DNA of 64,000 nucleotides from Leptolyngbyaceae cyanobacterium (GTDB lineage: Bacteria; Cyanobacteriota; Cyanobacteriia; Cyanobacteriales; Aerosakkonemataceae): assembly GCA_036703985.1 (NCBI GenBank), contig DATNQN010000071.1, positions 186,001-250,000 on the forward strand. Direction: 5' to 3'. Of this stretch, positions 1 through 9,390 are shown piece after piece; positions within the stretch are counted from its first letter, which is position 1, and each line of letters starts with the position of its first letter. Both the position numbers and the translations under genes were made by a program. Below the pieces are notes generated by a model. The model had not been told where the DNA came from. It worked only from the letters and a program-made list of their open reading frames with translations, and did no database searches.

Positions 1-255
1 ATGGCAGGGGGATTTTATTTAACCCAAGATTGTACTCAATTACGGGAGTTATTTCGAGTTGATGAGCAGATGGTAACTTGGCATAATTTGGGAGAATTAC
101 GAGAAAAAATTGGTTATTACCTTGCTCATCCTAATGAAAGGCAAAAAATTGCTATAGCTGGACAATATCATTGTTTAAAATATCATACTTGGAAGCATCG
201 ATTTCGCGATCTTCTCCAAGAATTAAAGTTACCCCAGCCAATATTAACCAAATGA
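1..255 (+). CDS. C-terminal end of a CgeB-like glycosyltransferase (partial, 5' end outside window)
   Basis: The first 84 codons are open from base 1, and the gene almost certainly begins upstream. The opening residues MAGGFYLTQ match the internal loop of CgeB-type family 1 glycosyltransferases (Glyco_trans_1_2), where a small-residue stretch is followed by FxLT. The remainder (ELREKIGYYLAHPNERQKIA, then HTWKHRF) is the usual C-terminal helix region of that family. These enzymes transfer a sugar from a nucleotide donor in the cytoplasm during surface polysaccharide assembly. The stop codon overlaps the next start as ATGA (252-255), so the two genes are probably translationally coupled. The first ATG in the window is unlikely to be the true start. 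Substrate cannot be told. Confidence 0.75.
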   Translation: MAGGFYLTQDCTQLRELFRVDEQMVTWHNLGELREKIGYYLAHPNERQKIAIAGQYHCLKYHTWKHRFRDLLQELKLPQPILTK

Positions 256-1208
256 ATCAAGCTCTTCGTGCTTTTGAACAATGTCCTGGTTGTGGAGCAG
301 CCACTTCCAATGCCAAGTGTTTATTTAAAATCTTTTTTTTAGGGCAAGATTGCCAAGTTTTTCAGTGCAGTTACTGTAGTCTTGTTTACAAAGAATTCGC
401 TCCAATAGCTAGCGAATTAGCAAAAATATATTCTGATGATTACGTTCATTTTAAAATGGCGTCTTTAGCCATCGATCGGGCTGAATTGAATAGTGCTAAG
501 CAAAAAATTGACCGCTGCCAAAAGCTTTTATGTACGGAAAAAGCACCTGAAAATTTGCGATTGTTAGATATAGGATGTGGGGCTGGATATTTTGTGGAAA
601 TAGCGCTAAGTTTGGGTTATTTTGCCGAAGGCATAGACCCTTATTTGCCGGATAACTTAAAAAATAGCTGTTTACAAAAAAAATCGCCCGATTCTGTTTC
701 ACCAAATTCTTATGATATAGCATTTCTTTTGAATGTAGTCGAACACCTAGATGAGCCAATACACATATTTTCTGCTGTACAAAGACTCCTTAAACCTGGT
801 GGAGTAATGCTGTTGACTTGTCCTTACGGGGACAGTTTAGCTCGTCGCTACTATCAAGGATATTGGGGGCATCTAGCTCTTGATGAACACATACTTTTCT
901 GGACTCCTCGTGCCTTGACTGGCTTGCTTCGAGAACTAGGCTTTCGTGGAAAAATCAGTTATCGAATTGCTGGATCTCCCTTTCCCTACGGTCGTGTTAA
1001 ATTGCCAACTGTTGTACCAAAACTAATTGAAAACTACGAGCAAAGGTGTTTTGAAAATACTAATAATTCGCGAAGCTTGTCAGAGCAAGTCTGGCAGTTA
1101 GCTCGTACTATACAGCGACAAGAAGGAATCGCTAATTTAGTGCGATACATAGTTCACCTTACCCATACAGGTGATTATCTTGAATATGCAATTAGTGTAG
1201 GTAAATAA
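252..1208 (+). CDS. Class I SAM-dependent methyltransferase with N-terminal zinc-ribbon-like cysteines
   Basis: The protein has 318 residues counted from ATG 252, chosen because it forms an ATGA overlap with the preceding stop. An upstream in-frame start at 171 would lie inside the previous gene. Two CxxC pairs (Cys11/Cys14 and Cys39/Cys42) look like a zinc ribbon. The SAM-binding motif I LLDIGCGAGY is at about residues 104-113, followed by an acidic GIDP strand end, VVEHLDEP near 162-169 and LLKPGGVMLLTCPYG near 179. This matches Methyltransf_11/23 proteins found in polysaccharide clusters, which methylate sugars or cap nascent chains. The acceptor is unknown. It is followed after one base by the acyltransferase gene, consistent with an operon that decorates a polysaccharide. 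Confidence 0.85.
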   Translation: MNQALRAFEQCPGCGAATSNAKCLFKIFFLGQDCQVFQCSYCSLVYKEFAPIASELAKIYSDDYVHFKMASLAIDRAELNSAKQKIDRCQKLLCTEKAPENLRLLDIGCGAGYFVEIALSLGYFAEGIDPYLPDNLKNSCLQKKSPDSVSPNSYDIAFLLNVVEHLDEPIHIFSAVQRLLKPGGVMLLTCPYGDSLARRYYQGYWGHLALDEHILFWTPRALTGLLRELGFRGKISYRIAGSPFPYGRVKLPTVVPKLIENYEQRCFENTNNSRSLSEQVWQLARTIQRQEGIANLVRYIVHLTHTGDYLEYAISVGK

Positions 1209-1209
1209 T

Positions 1210-2337
1210 GTGATGAATCTTACTCCTAACAGTTACAGGATTGCCCCAGTAGATGGGTTACGATCTTTTGCCGTACTCGGAGTAATCTGGGCTCATATTT
1301 GGCTTTTTTGTGGTAATCCAACTTTGGTTCTCGGAAAGATTAGTTCTATTAGTATAGATTTACATCGAGCTATCTCAATGATAGGTACAAGGGTGGATCT
1401 ATTTTTTGCGATCAGCGGCTTTTGTATGTATTTAATGTATGCGCGTAAGCAAACTAAATTTGAATGGAAGACTTACATTATTTTCCTGAAAAAACGTTGG
1501 TTGCGAATTGCTCCAGCTTTTTATGTGGCTGCTTTAGCCTGTGCGATCGCTTACCTTTTTGTTGGTAAACCTTTTCCTTGGTTTGATTTGTTATCTCATG
1601 CAACTTTTACCAATATTTGGTTTCCCAATACAGGGGGGTTAGCTGCTCCTTTTTGGTCATTAGCAACAGAATGACACTTTTATCTAATTCTGCCATTATT
1701 CATCTGGGCTAGTACTAGGTTAGGATTTTCTCCTGTAGTTGCGATCGCTATTGTTGGCTCGATTGGATTTCGCTTCTGGATGTACACTAATTCCCCTGAT
1801 ATGGAAGGTTTTTGGAAAGCACAACTACCCAGTCGTTTAGTCGAGTTTGCTTGGGGTATATTGGTTGCTCGTTTATACAGTCTAGAAAAGATACCACCAA
1901 AAATATTGCGTGCAGAAACAGGTTTCTTACTTGCATTTGCGATCGCCTATTTAGGGCGGTTATTAATGGTTACCGAAGTAGTTAATTTAGCAGGATCTTT
2001 CGGCTATATAAGTAAAACTTTTGCTGAACCAGTATTAACACTAGGCTATAGTCTCATGCTTTGGAATGTGATTTCTAGTAAGTCTATTTTTCAAGAATGG
2101 TTGAGTCATCCCTCAGTTCAAGTAATTGGTCGCTGGTCTTATAGCCTTTATCTTTGGCATTGGTGGCCATGTTTATGGATTTCACAATTAATTGTCAAAC
2201 AATTCGGATCAACGCCTTTTACTCAGTATATTGCTTTAGCAATTTCCCTCGCAATCCTCATTCCCTTTTCTTATTTTTCTTACAGTCTCCTAGAAGCTCC
2301 TTATTTTCGTAAGCGACAGTCGCAAGCTACTGTATGA
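1210..2337 (+). pseudogene. OafA/YrhL-type membrane acyltransferase interrupted by an in-frame TGA
   Basis: Two open stretches (1210-1674 and 1780-2337) lie in the same frame and together encode one acyltransferase-3 family protein of about 375 residues. The N-terminal part has DGLRSFAVLGVIWAH with the family histidine, then DLFFAISGF and the basic RWLRIAP segment. The frame is broken only by TGA at 1672-1674. Codons after it continue as HFYLILPLF, so the interrupted motif is SLATE-W-HFYL, whose tryptophan (TGG) is normally conserved. Multiple hydrophobic segments follow. The family moves acetyl or other acyl groups to sugars across the inner membrane. A single nonsense change, a sequencing error, or UGA readthrough could explain it. 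The start is GTG 1210 or ATG 1213. The 3' end overlaps the next gene by ATGA. Confidence 0.85.
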
Positions 2338-3614
2338 AAAGAGTTCTGATCGTCACACCAAATTGGCCGCCGATTTCCTGTCCAGATATGCACCGGGTTA
2401 GGATGTCTGTACAGTTTTTTAGTAAGTTCGACTGGGAACCGTTGATTCTAAAAATTAATCCAGAAGAACAGGAAGGAATTAAAGATAACACATTAAATAA
2501 CACTATTTCCGATTGTCTTAAAATTTGGGAAGCTGGCTGTTTACCTAAGTTTTGTACTAGTTGGTTTGGATTGAATAATATAGGGTTAAGGAGCTTTTTC
2601 CATTTAGCTTTACTTGGAAATGAAATTATTGAAAAAGAGAAACCAGATTTAGCGTTTTTTTCAACGACGATGTTTCCTTTGATGTCTTTGGGTCGTTACT
2701 GGTATTCTAAATATCGTCTGCCTTATGTTCTCGATTTCCAAGATCCTTGGGTGAGTGATTACAAAGGCGATCGCTTTTATGCTCAATCCTGGAAATATAA
2801 ACTTTCCCAAGCACTCGCCAAATTATTAGAACCTTTTTGTTTACGGCAAGTTGCTCATATCATCAGCGTCTCTCCCGGTTATGTTGATACCCTATTAAAA
2901 CGTTATGCTTGGTTAAAATCAGATCAATTTACCGTCTTGCCTTTTGGCGCTGCTGAAACAGATTTTGACTATCTGCGAAAATACCCCATTAAAAATTCCT
3001 ATTTTAATCCTCATGATGGTAAACAGCATTGGGTTTATGTCGGTCGTGGTGGTACAGATATGGCTTTTGCAGTTCGTTCATTTTTTCAAGCTTTGCGGGA
3101 AATTAGACAGCAAGAACCCAAAAAATTTAATAATTTACTACTCCATTTTATCGGTACTGATTACGCTCCAGGAAATCTTGCTCGTAAAACTATCGAACCT
3201 CTGGCTAAAGAAAGCGGTATTGAAGATATTGTCCAAGAATATCCTCACCGCATTCCTTACTTTGAAGCCTTGCAATGCTTATTAGATGCTGATGCCTTAA
3301 TTGTTCCGGGATCTGACGATCCAAGCTATACTGCTTCCAAAATTTATCCTTACATCCAAGCTAAAAAACCTTTGCTGGCAATTTTTCATGAAAAAAGTAG
3401 CGTTGTTGATGTGCTGCATTCTACTAAAGCTGGTACTGTAGTTACTTTTAGTAGCAAAAATGAGACATTTAAACTATCTCAAGCTATTTTTAAGAGCTTG
3501 TTAAAATTAATTACTCTACCAACACAAGCAACTGACTGGCAAGCCTTTGAACCCTATAGCGCTCAAAATATGACTCATATAATGAGTACCATATTTGATG
3601 AAATTATTTCTTAA
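2334..3614 (+). CDS. Glycosyltransferase, GT4-like fold
   Basis: The 426-residue protein opens with MKRVLIVTPNWPP and HRVRMS, the N-terminal donor-cleft strand and loop of a GT-B glycosyltransferase 4-like domain. FSTTMFPLMSLG and LDFQDPWVSDY continue the first Rossmann half. The second half carries HWVYVGRGG, then DADALIVPGSDDPSYTASKIYPYIQAKKPLLAI, which corresponds to the nucleotide-sugar binding part of family 1/4 enzymes. It is cytosolic or peripherally membrane-bound. Its ATG overlaps the acyltransferase stop as ATGA, so the two are probably co-translated. The clear EX7E motif seen in the neighbouring GT4 enzymes is not obvious here. Sugar specificity is unknown. Confidence 0.8.
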   Translation: MKRVLIVTPNWPPISCPDMHRVRMSVQFFSKFDWEPLILKINPEEQEGIKDNTLNNTISDCLKIWEAGCLPKFCTSWFGLNNIGLRSFFHLALLGNEIIEKEKPDLAFFSTTMFPLMSLGRYWYSKYRLPYVLDFQDPWVSDYKGDRFYAQSWKYKLSQALAKLLEPFCLRQVAHIISVSPGYVDTLLKRYAWLKSDQFTVLPFGAAETDFDYLRKYPIKNSYFNPHDGKQHWVYVGRGGTDMAFAVRSFFQALREIRQQEPKKFNNLLLHFIGTDYAPGNLARKTIEPLAKESGIEDIVQEYPHRIPYFEALQCLLDADALIVPGSDDPSYTASKIYPYIQAKKPLLAIFHEKSSVVDVLHSTKAGTVVTFSSKNETFKLSQAIFKSLLKLITLPTQATDWQAFEPYSAQNMTHIMSTIFDEIIS

Positions 3615-3634
3615 AAAAACGGAATAAAAAGTAA

Positions 3635-5122
3635 ATGAATATAAATATTAAAGCAGCAAACCGAATATCTAAATATCCACCTTCAAATAAAAATTTAAAC
3701 CAAAATACCAGGTCATTATTAACAAACTTTTGGCTATTGGCTATTTTGGTAATATTATATTTTTTCTATTCCCTAAATACTACTTCTATTTACAGTATAC
3801 TAGGTGCTATTTTAATTGGAAGCGTTGCTTTAATTCCTAGCTATTTATGGTGTTCTGGGCAGGCTTTAGGTATGCCAATTTTTCCATTATTTGCCTTGAC
3901 TTATCTGTGGACTCACGCCGTTCAATTGCTATCCGATAATCCAGGGAGCATTATTTATTCACCGGAAAGCCAGTTACTATCCAGCATAACAGTAACAATT
4001 TTTTTGGGATTAGGAACATTTATTTGGTTTCAATTTGTCAAATCTGCTCCGCCACCTCCTCAATATTACCGCTCTTTTAAAGGCCAAGAAGTTGAGCCAT
4101 TTCTTTTATATTCTATGGTTGCTACTATCTTGTTTAACATCGGTTTTCTCGGCGGCTGGCTTGCTGCTATTGATGGGGGGATCATCTCGTTATTCCGAGG
4201 AATTGTATTAGGGCTTAATGCTTTAGCAACTTTTGTTCTAGCGTATCGTTGGGGTAAAAGGCAATTATCTAAAAAGAAATCACAATTATTCTTAATTTTA
4301 ATCATTACTTATACAATTACTAATGCAGCTTCTTTACTATTAGTGGGGGCTTTATCTACATTTTTATTGGCAACTATGGCTTTCATAATAGGACGCAGAC
4401 AAGTACCTTGGTTGCCTATTGCTATAACTCTTGCCTGCATATTATTTCTCCACTACGGTAAGGGAGATATGCGTGCTAAATATTGGTTTAGTAATCAGCA
4501 AACTTTTGTGCAGCCTTGGGAATATCCAGCCTGGTATATTGAATGGATGGATTATTCTTGGCAACATTTTAATCAAGATTTATTGCCTGGTAATTCTAAG
4601 GATAGCGTTAAACTCCAATCTCCTTTAGAAAGAACTAGCTTAATTCAATTATTATTAATGATTCAAGAAAGAACACCTAGAGATGTACCCTATTTGAATG
4701 GAGCAACCTATGCAATTATTCCTCAGTTATTAGTACCTCGCTTATTAAATCCTCACAAAATTGCAAGCCATGAAGGTACCTATCTATTAAATATCCATTA
4801 TGGCAAACAAACTCGTGCAGATACCGCTCGAACTACGATTGGTTTTGGATTACTTAATGAAGCTTACGCTAATTTTGGTTTTTTAGGTTGTGTGGTACTC
4901 GCTGTTATTTTGGGCGGGGGTTACGGACAGGTGACTCGCTGGAGTATTAATACTCCTATTTTTTCTTTTCGTTCTCTTTTTGCTATGCTTCTGATGCCCT
5001 TTACTTTTCAAAGTGAATTTAGTGCAGGTGTATACATTGCTGCTCTCTTCCAATCACTTGTACCTCTAGTAGTAATTACTATTGTATTTATGAAAGTTTA
5101 TAAGCTAGAACAAGCTAAATAA
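3635..5122 (+). CDS. Polytopic membrane protein, probable Wzy-like polysaccharide polymerase
   Basis: The 495-residue protein is dominated by hydrophobic segments. The first falls near residues 33-48 after a polar N-terminus, and roughly ten to twelve follow. A long polar loop around residues 270-400 contains charged and aromatic stretches such as KGDMRAKYWF and ERTPRDVPYLNG. This layout, and the position among glycosyltransferases, fits an O-antigen polymerase (Wzy) that joins lipid-linked repeat units on the outer face of the membrane. I did not recognise a signature motif that would settle it, so a flippase-like or other integral role is possible. It lies 20 bp downstream of the previous gene on the same strand. 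Confidence 0.6.
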   Translation: MNINIKAANRISKYPPSNKNLNQNTRSLLTNFWLLAILVILYFFYSLNTTSIYSILGAILIGSVALIPSYLWCSGQALGMPIFPLFALTYLWTHAVQLLSDNPGSIIYSPESQLLSSITVTIFLGLGTFIWFQFVKSAPPPPQYYRSFKGQEVEPFLLYSMVATILFNIGFLGGWLAAIDGGIISLFRGIVLGLNALATFVLAYRWGKRQLSKKKSQLFLILIITYTITNAASLLLVGALSTFLLATMAFIIGRRQVPWLPIAITLACILFLHYGKGDMRAKYWFSNQQTFVQPWEYPAWYIEWMDYSWQHFNQDLLPGNSKDSVKLQSPLERTSLIQLLLMIQERTPRDVPYLNGATYAIIPQLLVPRLLNPHKIASHEGTYLLNIHYGKQTRADTARTTIGFGLLNEAYANFGFLGCVVLAVILGGGYGQVTRWSINTPIFSFRSLFAMLLMPFTFQSEFSAGVYIAALFQSLVPLVVITIVFMKVYKLEQAK

Positions 5123-5184
5123 TCAGAAATAATCAGAAATAATCCAGGATGATAGCCATGATTAATTAAAATCTTTTATTTAAT

Positions 5185-6366
5185 ATGAAAAATATAGCGA
5201 TCGTCACCTCTCATCCAATTCAGTATTACACGCCTTGGTTTCAACATTTAGCTGAGGTAATAGATTTCTCAATAAAGGTGTTTTACCTATGGGATTTTGG
5301 GGTGACTAATCAAGTTGATGCCGGGTTTAAACAAACTGTAAAGTGGGATATTCCTCTTTTAGCAGGATACGATTATGAATTTGTGCCAAATATTAGTAAA
5401 AATCCAGGTACTTACCATTTTTGGGGATTACAAAACCCCACTCTTTTACAACAAGTCAAGATGTACAACCCCAATGCAGTTTTACTAATGACTTATAACT
5501 ATGCCAGTATTTATGATTTCGTCTGGCGTTGGAATCGTCGCCAAGCACCACTACTTTTTCGCGGTGACTCCCATCGGCTTTTTCCTCGTACTGGTATGAA
5601 AGAATGGCTCCGGCAAAAACTGATAACCTTGATTTATCAACAGTTTTCTGCTTTGCTTTATGTCGGTAAAGCAAATTATAATTACTTCTGCCATCACGGT
5701 GTTGCACCAGAAAAGTTATTTTTTGCGCCTCATGCCGTTGATAATCAACGCTTTTTTAACGCATCTAAAGAAGCAAAGCATCAAGCCATAATTTGGAAGG
5801 AGGAATTAGGAATACCCAAAGAACATAGAGTAATTTTATTCGCTGGTAAATTGGAAGATAAAAAGCGACCTCTAGATTTGTTACAAGCATTTTTACAGGC
5901 TAACCTACCAGAAGTATCATTACTATTTGTAGGATCTGGTGCCTTAGAAAGTGAATTAAAATTGCAAGCTGCTAATCATCCTTACATCTATTTTGCTCCG
6001 TTTCAAAATCAAACTTTTATGCCTCGTACATATTCTGTTGCCGATGTGTTTGTTTTACCCAGCTATAGCGCTGAGGAAAGTTGGGGACTCGCAATTAACG
6101 AAGCTATGTGTATGTCTCGTGCTGTAATTGTTAGTAGTTATGTTGGTTGTGCTCAGGACTTAGTGCAACCATTTAAAAATGGACTGATTTTTACTGCTGG
6201 TGATGTGTCTGCACTTGCTACTTGTCTTAAAGAAGCTTTTTCAAGCCGAAAACTCCTACAAATTTGGGGAGAAGAAAGTCGGAAAATAGTAAACAACTAT
6301 AGCTATTATCAAACCACTCAAGGACTAAGAGAAGCATTATACTATCTGGGTATTTTAAAAATTTGA
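5185..6366 (+). CDS. Glycosyltransferase family 4
   Basis: The 393-residue GT-B enzyme begins MKNIAIVTSHPIQYYTPWF, a start seen in many cyanobacterial and proteobacterial GT4 proteins. The inter-domain region HHGVAPEKLFFAPHAVD is typical of GT4. The C-terminal donor-binding half has ILFAGKLEDKKRP and the EX7E motif (Glu298 to Glu306 in EESWGLAINEAM), followed by SSYVGCAQDLV. It would add one sugar from a nucleotide donor to a growing lipid-linked oligosaccharide in the cytoplasm. It follows the Wzy-like gene by 62 bp; this gap holds a short direct repeat (aataatcag). The acceptor and donor are unknown. Confidence 0.85.
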   Translation: MKNIAIVTSHPIQYYTPWFQHLAEVIDFSIKVFYLWDFGVTNQVDAGFKQTVKWDIPLLAGYDYEFVPNISKNPGTYHFWGLQNPTLLQQVKMYNPNAVLLMTYNYASIYDFVWRWNRRQAPLLFRGDSHRLFPRTGMKEWLRQKLITLIYQQFSALLYVGKANYNYFCHHGVAPEKLFFAPHAVDNQRFFNASKEAKHQAIIWKEELGIPKEHRVILFAGKLEDKKRPLDLLQAFLQANLPEVSLLFVGSGALESELKLQAANHPYIYFAPFQNQTFMPRTYSVADVFVLPSYSAEESWGLAINEAMCMSRAVIVSSYVGCAQDLVQPFKNGLIFTAGDVSALATCLKEAFSSRKLLQIWGEESRKIVNNYSYYQTTQGLREALYYLGILKI

Positions 6367-6425
6367 AGTTAATCTAAAGCATCAATTATAGGAAAAAATT
6401 AATAATTTTGATTTGATCTATTTTT

Positions 6426-7586
6426 ATGAAAGCTATGCCATTAGCACGCAATATTCATGTATGGATTCCTAATTTATTCAATTTTAAAGGCGGAATCCAA
6501 GTTTATTCTGCTTTTTTGCTCTCAGCATTACAAAGTATTAAACCCGATTTCAATTACCAGGTTTTATTGAAACATGATACTCATTCGGATGGAGGCTTTT
6601 TGCAGCAATCTAATACTAATTTTTACTTTACGGGATGTTGGCCTTCATTCTTACGGACTTCTGGTTTCGCTGCCCAACTTATAGGGCTTGGAATTTGGCA
6701 AAAACCTAATTTAGTAATAACTACTCATCTTAATTTTACTGTTGCTGCCTACTGGCTGAAACATATCGCAGGTATCCCCTATTGGGCAGTTGCTCACGGT
6801 GTAGAGGCTTGGGATATTCAGCGTCCTGACTTGCAAATGGCTCTTCGTTATGCGGATAGAATTCTTTGCGTTAGCGGTTACACGCGCGATCGCCTTTTGA
6901 AAGAACAACAACTTAACCCAAGCAAAATCTTGCTTTTGCCTAATACATTCGATCCCGATCGCTTCCAAATTTGTGGTAAACCCACTTATATTTTAAAGCG
7001 TCATGGATTAACGTCGGATCAGCCCATAATTTTAACTGTTAACCGTCTATCACTTACGGAATCATATAAGGGATATGACAAAGTGCTGGATGCCTTACCT
7101 CAAATCATCCAAGAAATACCTAATGTTCATTACATAATTGTTGGAAAAGGTGACGATCGCCCCAGACTTGAAAAATTAATTGCCCAGCATCAGTTACAAA
7201 AATATGTCACATTAGCTGGATTTATTCCAGATGAAGAACTTTGCAACTACTACAATTTTTGTGATGTTTTTGCTATGCCTAGTAAACAGGAAGGATTTGG
7301 TATTGTTTACCTAGAAGCTTTAGCCTGTGGAAAGCCTGCATTAGGTGGTAATCAAGATGGTGCTATTGATGCTCTTTGTCACGGTAAATTGGGTGCTTTA
7401 GTTGAGCCAGATGATGTAACACAAATCGCTAAAACTCTTATTCAAATATTGCAGGGCAACTACCCGAATCCTATTTTGTATCAGCCTGAAGTTTTACGCC
7501 AAAAAATAATTGATATATATGGATTTGATAGGTTTAAAAAAAATCTATCAAAATATTTAGAAGAGTTCTTCAGTTCGCCAAATTGA
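6426..7586 (+). CDS. Glycosyltransferase family 4
   Basis: The 386-residue protein has the N-terminal glycine loop FNFKGGIQVYSAFLLSAL, a cytosolic GT4 signature. ILCVSGYTRDRLL and KILLLPNTFDPDRF mark the domain hinge, ILTVNRLS starts the second Rossmann half, and the EX7E motif is Glu289 to Glu297 (EGFGIVYLEALACGKPALG). The last is the classic retaining GT4 catalytic and donor site. The start is taken at ATG 6426; ATG 6435 is a close alternative. It sits 59 bp after another GT4 and 19 bp before the asparagine-synthase-like gene, so all probably share one transcript. Substrate not predictable. Confidence 0.88.
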   Translation: MKAMPLARNIHVWIPNLFNFKGGIQVYSAFLLSALQSIKPDFNYQVLLKHDTHSDGGFLQQSNTNFYFTGCWPSFLRTSGFAAQLIGLGIWQKPNLVITTHLNFTVAAYWLKHIAGIPYWAVAHGVEAWDIQRPDLQMALRYADRILCVSGYTRDRLLKEQQLNPSKILLLPNTFDPDRFQICGKPTYILKRHGLTSDQPIILTVNRLSLTESYKGYDKVLDALPQIIQEIPNVHYIIVGKGDDRPRLEKLIAQHQLQKYVTLAGFIPDEELCNYYNFCDVFAMPSKQEGFGIVYLEALACGKPALGGNQDGAIDALCHGKLGALVEPDDVTQIAKTLIQILQGNYPNPILYQPEVLRQKIIDIYGFDRFKKNLSKYLEEFFSSPN

Positions 7587-7605
7587 ATAAGGGAAAAAGC
7601 GTAAT

Positions 7606-9390
7606 ATGTGTGGAATTGCTGGCGTATTAAATGTTAATCCATTTTTAGAAGAACTATATACCTTAATTTACAGAATGCTGGGTGCGTTGCAGCATCGTGG
7701 CCCAGATGACCGAGGATTTTATATTTCCGCAGATCGACAAACTGCGATCGCACATACTCGTCTTTCCATTCTCGATCTCAGTCCTGCCGGACATCAGCCC
7801 ATGTCTACTGCTGATGGGCGTTACTGGATTACCTTTAACGGCGAAATTTATAACTTTCGAGAATTGCGATCGCAACTAATTGCCCAAGGGGAACAATTCC
7901 ACTCTCAAACAGATACGGAAGTTATTCTCAAGCTTTATCAAAAAATAGGTGCTGATTGTGTAAAACACCTGCGAGGAATGTTTGCTTTTGCCATTTGGGA
8001 TGATTGGGAAAAAACTTGCTTTTTAGCCCGCGATCCTTTAGGGATTAAACCATTATATTACTGGCGATCGGGCTGTACCCTACTATTTGCCTCTGAATTA
8101 AAGGCCATTTTAGCTACCAAATTACCTTCTATTAGCCTCAGTAGTGCAGGCTTATACGGTTATCTGATTGCAGGTTCAGTACCAGAACCCCATACTTTAA
8201 TTGATGGAATATACTGTTTATCCGCAGGTTCTTATTTACATTGGCAATCGGGAGATATTACCCAGTCCCAATATTGGCAAATCGATTTTACTCCGGAAAA
8301 AATTTCCCCGTCAGAAGCAAAAGAAAAAGTCCGCGCTGCCTTACTCGATTCGATCGCACATCACTTTGTTAGCGATGTACCAGTAGGAATATTTCTCAGT
8401 GGCGGTATTGACTCAAGTACGCTTTTGGCTTTAGCTTCCCAAACTCAAACTAATAAGTTATGCACCTACTCGATCGCATTTGAAGAACCCGAATGGAATG
8501 AAGGAGAAATAGCCAAGAAAGTTGCCGATCGATTTGGCAGTCATCATACAGAATATCAAATCACGGCTTCATTAGGTCGCCAACTTTTACCGCAATTCTT
8601 AGCTGCGATCGATCAGCCCACTATTGATGGGTTCAATACATTTTGTGTTTCTCAAATTGCCCGTCAAGACGGTACTAAAGTAGTCCTTTCCGGATTGGGA
8701 GGAGATGAATTATTCGGCGGCTACCAGTCATTTGAAAAAGTACCGCAAATGGTGCAATTAGGCAAAATATTAAAAGCTGTTTACCCGCTCAATGTCGGCA
8801 TAGGAATGGTATTAGAAAATTCGGTAAAATCGCCCCAACTTAAGCGCTTGGGTGATTTTTGGCAGCAAACTCCCTCTTCGGTGAATGCTTACCACTGTTT
8901 TCGGGGCATTTTCTCCCATTGGGAAGCTCGTGCGATCGCCAATCAATACATCAAAAACAAAATCGAGAGGCAACAAGAAATATTACCCAGTTTCCCAACC
9001 TTAAAAGATGAAGTTAGTTGGTTAGAAATAAACTACTATATGCGTAACCAATTATTGCGAGATAGCGATGTGATGAGTATGGCTTGGGGACTAGAATTGC
9101 GGGTTCCTTTTGTGGATCGAGTTTTATTAGAAACTATTGCCTCAATTCCCAGCCATATTCGTCTAGCACCAAACAAGCAGTTATTAATTCAAGCCTTTCC
9201 TGAATTGCCAGATTGGATAATAAACCGCCCCAAAAAAGGATTTTCTTTCCCATTCGATCGATGGATGGCAGCAGAATGGAGTGATTTTTTCTCAGAGGTT
9301 AATTTTGACAAAAATATATCTCTCAAACCTTGGTATCGTCGCTGGAGTTTATTCATTCTTAAATATTGGTGGGAGAATATTTCAGCATGA
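7606..9390 (+). CDS. asnB: Asparagine synthase (glutamine-hydrolysing) type amidotransferase
   Basis: The 594-residue protein begins MCGIAG, so Cys2 is the N-terminal glutaminase nucleophile of class II amidotransferases. [18 protein letters not shown] and TDTEVIL define the glutaminase half (about 1-190). The synthetase half has the PP-loop SGGIDSST at residues 265-272, [13 protein letters not shown], and [20 protein letters not shown]. The reaction is ATP-dependent transfer of glutamine ammonia to a carboxylate, classically aspartate. Its position between glycosyltransferases, with an ATGA overlap to the next one, suggests it may amidate a sugar acid or a polysaccharide intermediate instead of supplying asparagine. 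That is inference from context; the sequence is a full AsnB type. Confidence 0.92.
   Translation: MCGIAGVLNVNPFLEELYTLIYRMLGALQHRGPDDRGFYISADRQTAIAHTRLSILDLSPAGHQPMSTADGRYWITFNGEIYNFRELRSQLIAQGEQFHSQTDTEVILKLYQKIGADCVKHLRGMFAFAIWDDWEKTCFLARDPLGIKPLYYWRSGCTLLFASELKAILATKLPSISLSSAGLYGYLIAGSVPEPHTLIDGIYCLSAGSYLHWQSGDITQSQYWQIDFTPEKISPSEAKEKVRAALLDSIAHHFVSDVPVGIFLSGGIDSSTLLALASQTQTNKLCTYSIAFEEPEWNEGEIAKKVADRFGSHHTEYQITASLGRQLLPQFLAAIDQPTIDGFNTFCVSQIARQDGTKVVLSGLGGDELFGGYQSFEKVPQMVQLGKILKAVYPLNVGIGMVLENSVKSPQLKRLGDFWQQTPSSVNAYHCFRGIFSHWEARAIANQYIKNKIERQQEILPSFPTLKDEVSWLEINYYMRNQLLRDSDVMSMAWGLELRVPFVDRVLLETIASIPSHIRLAPNKQLLIQAFPELPDWIINRPKKGFSFPFDRWMAAEWSDFFSEVNFDKNISLKPWYRRWSLFILKYWWENISA

Noticed and set aside
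171-251. N-terminal extension of the methyltransferase to ATG 171
   Set aside because: It lies inside the preceding glycosyltransferase gene and has no ribosome site; ATGA overlap at 252 is the normal junction.
1672-1674. TGA as a selenocysteine codon in the acyltransferase
   Set aside because: The position is a conserved tryptophan, no SECIS-like stem was seen, and selenocysteine use is not expected in this group.
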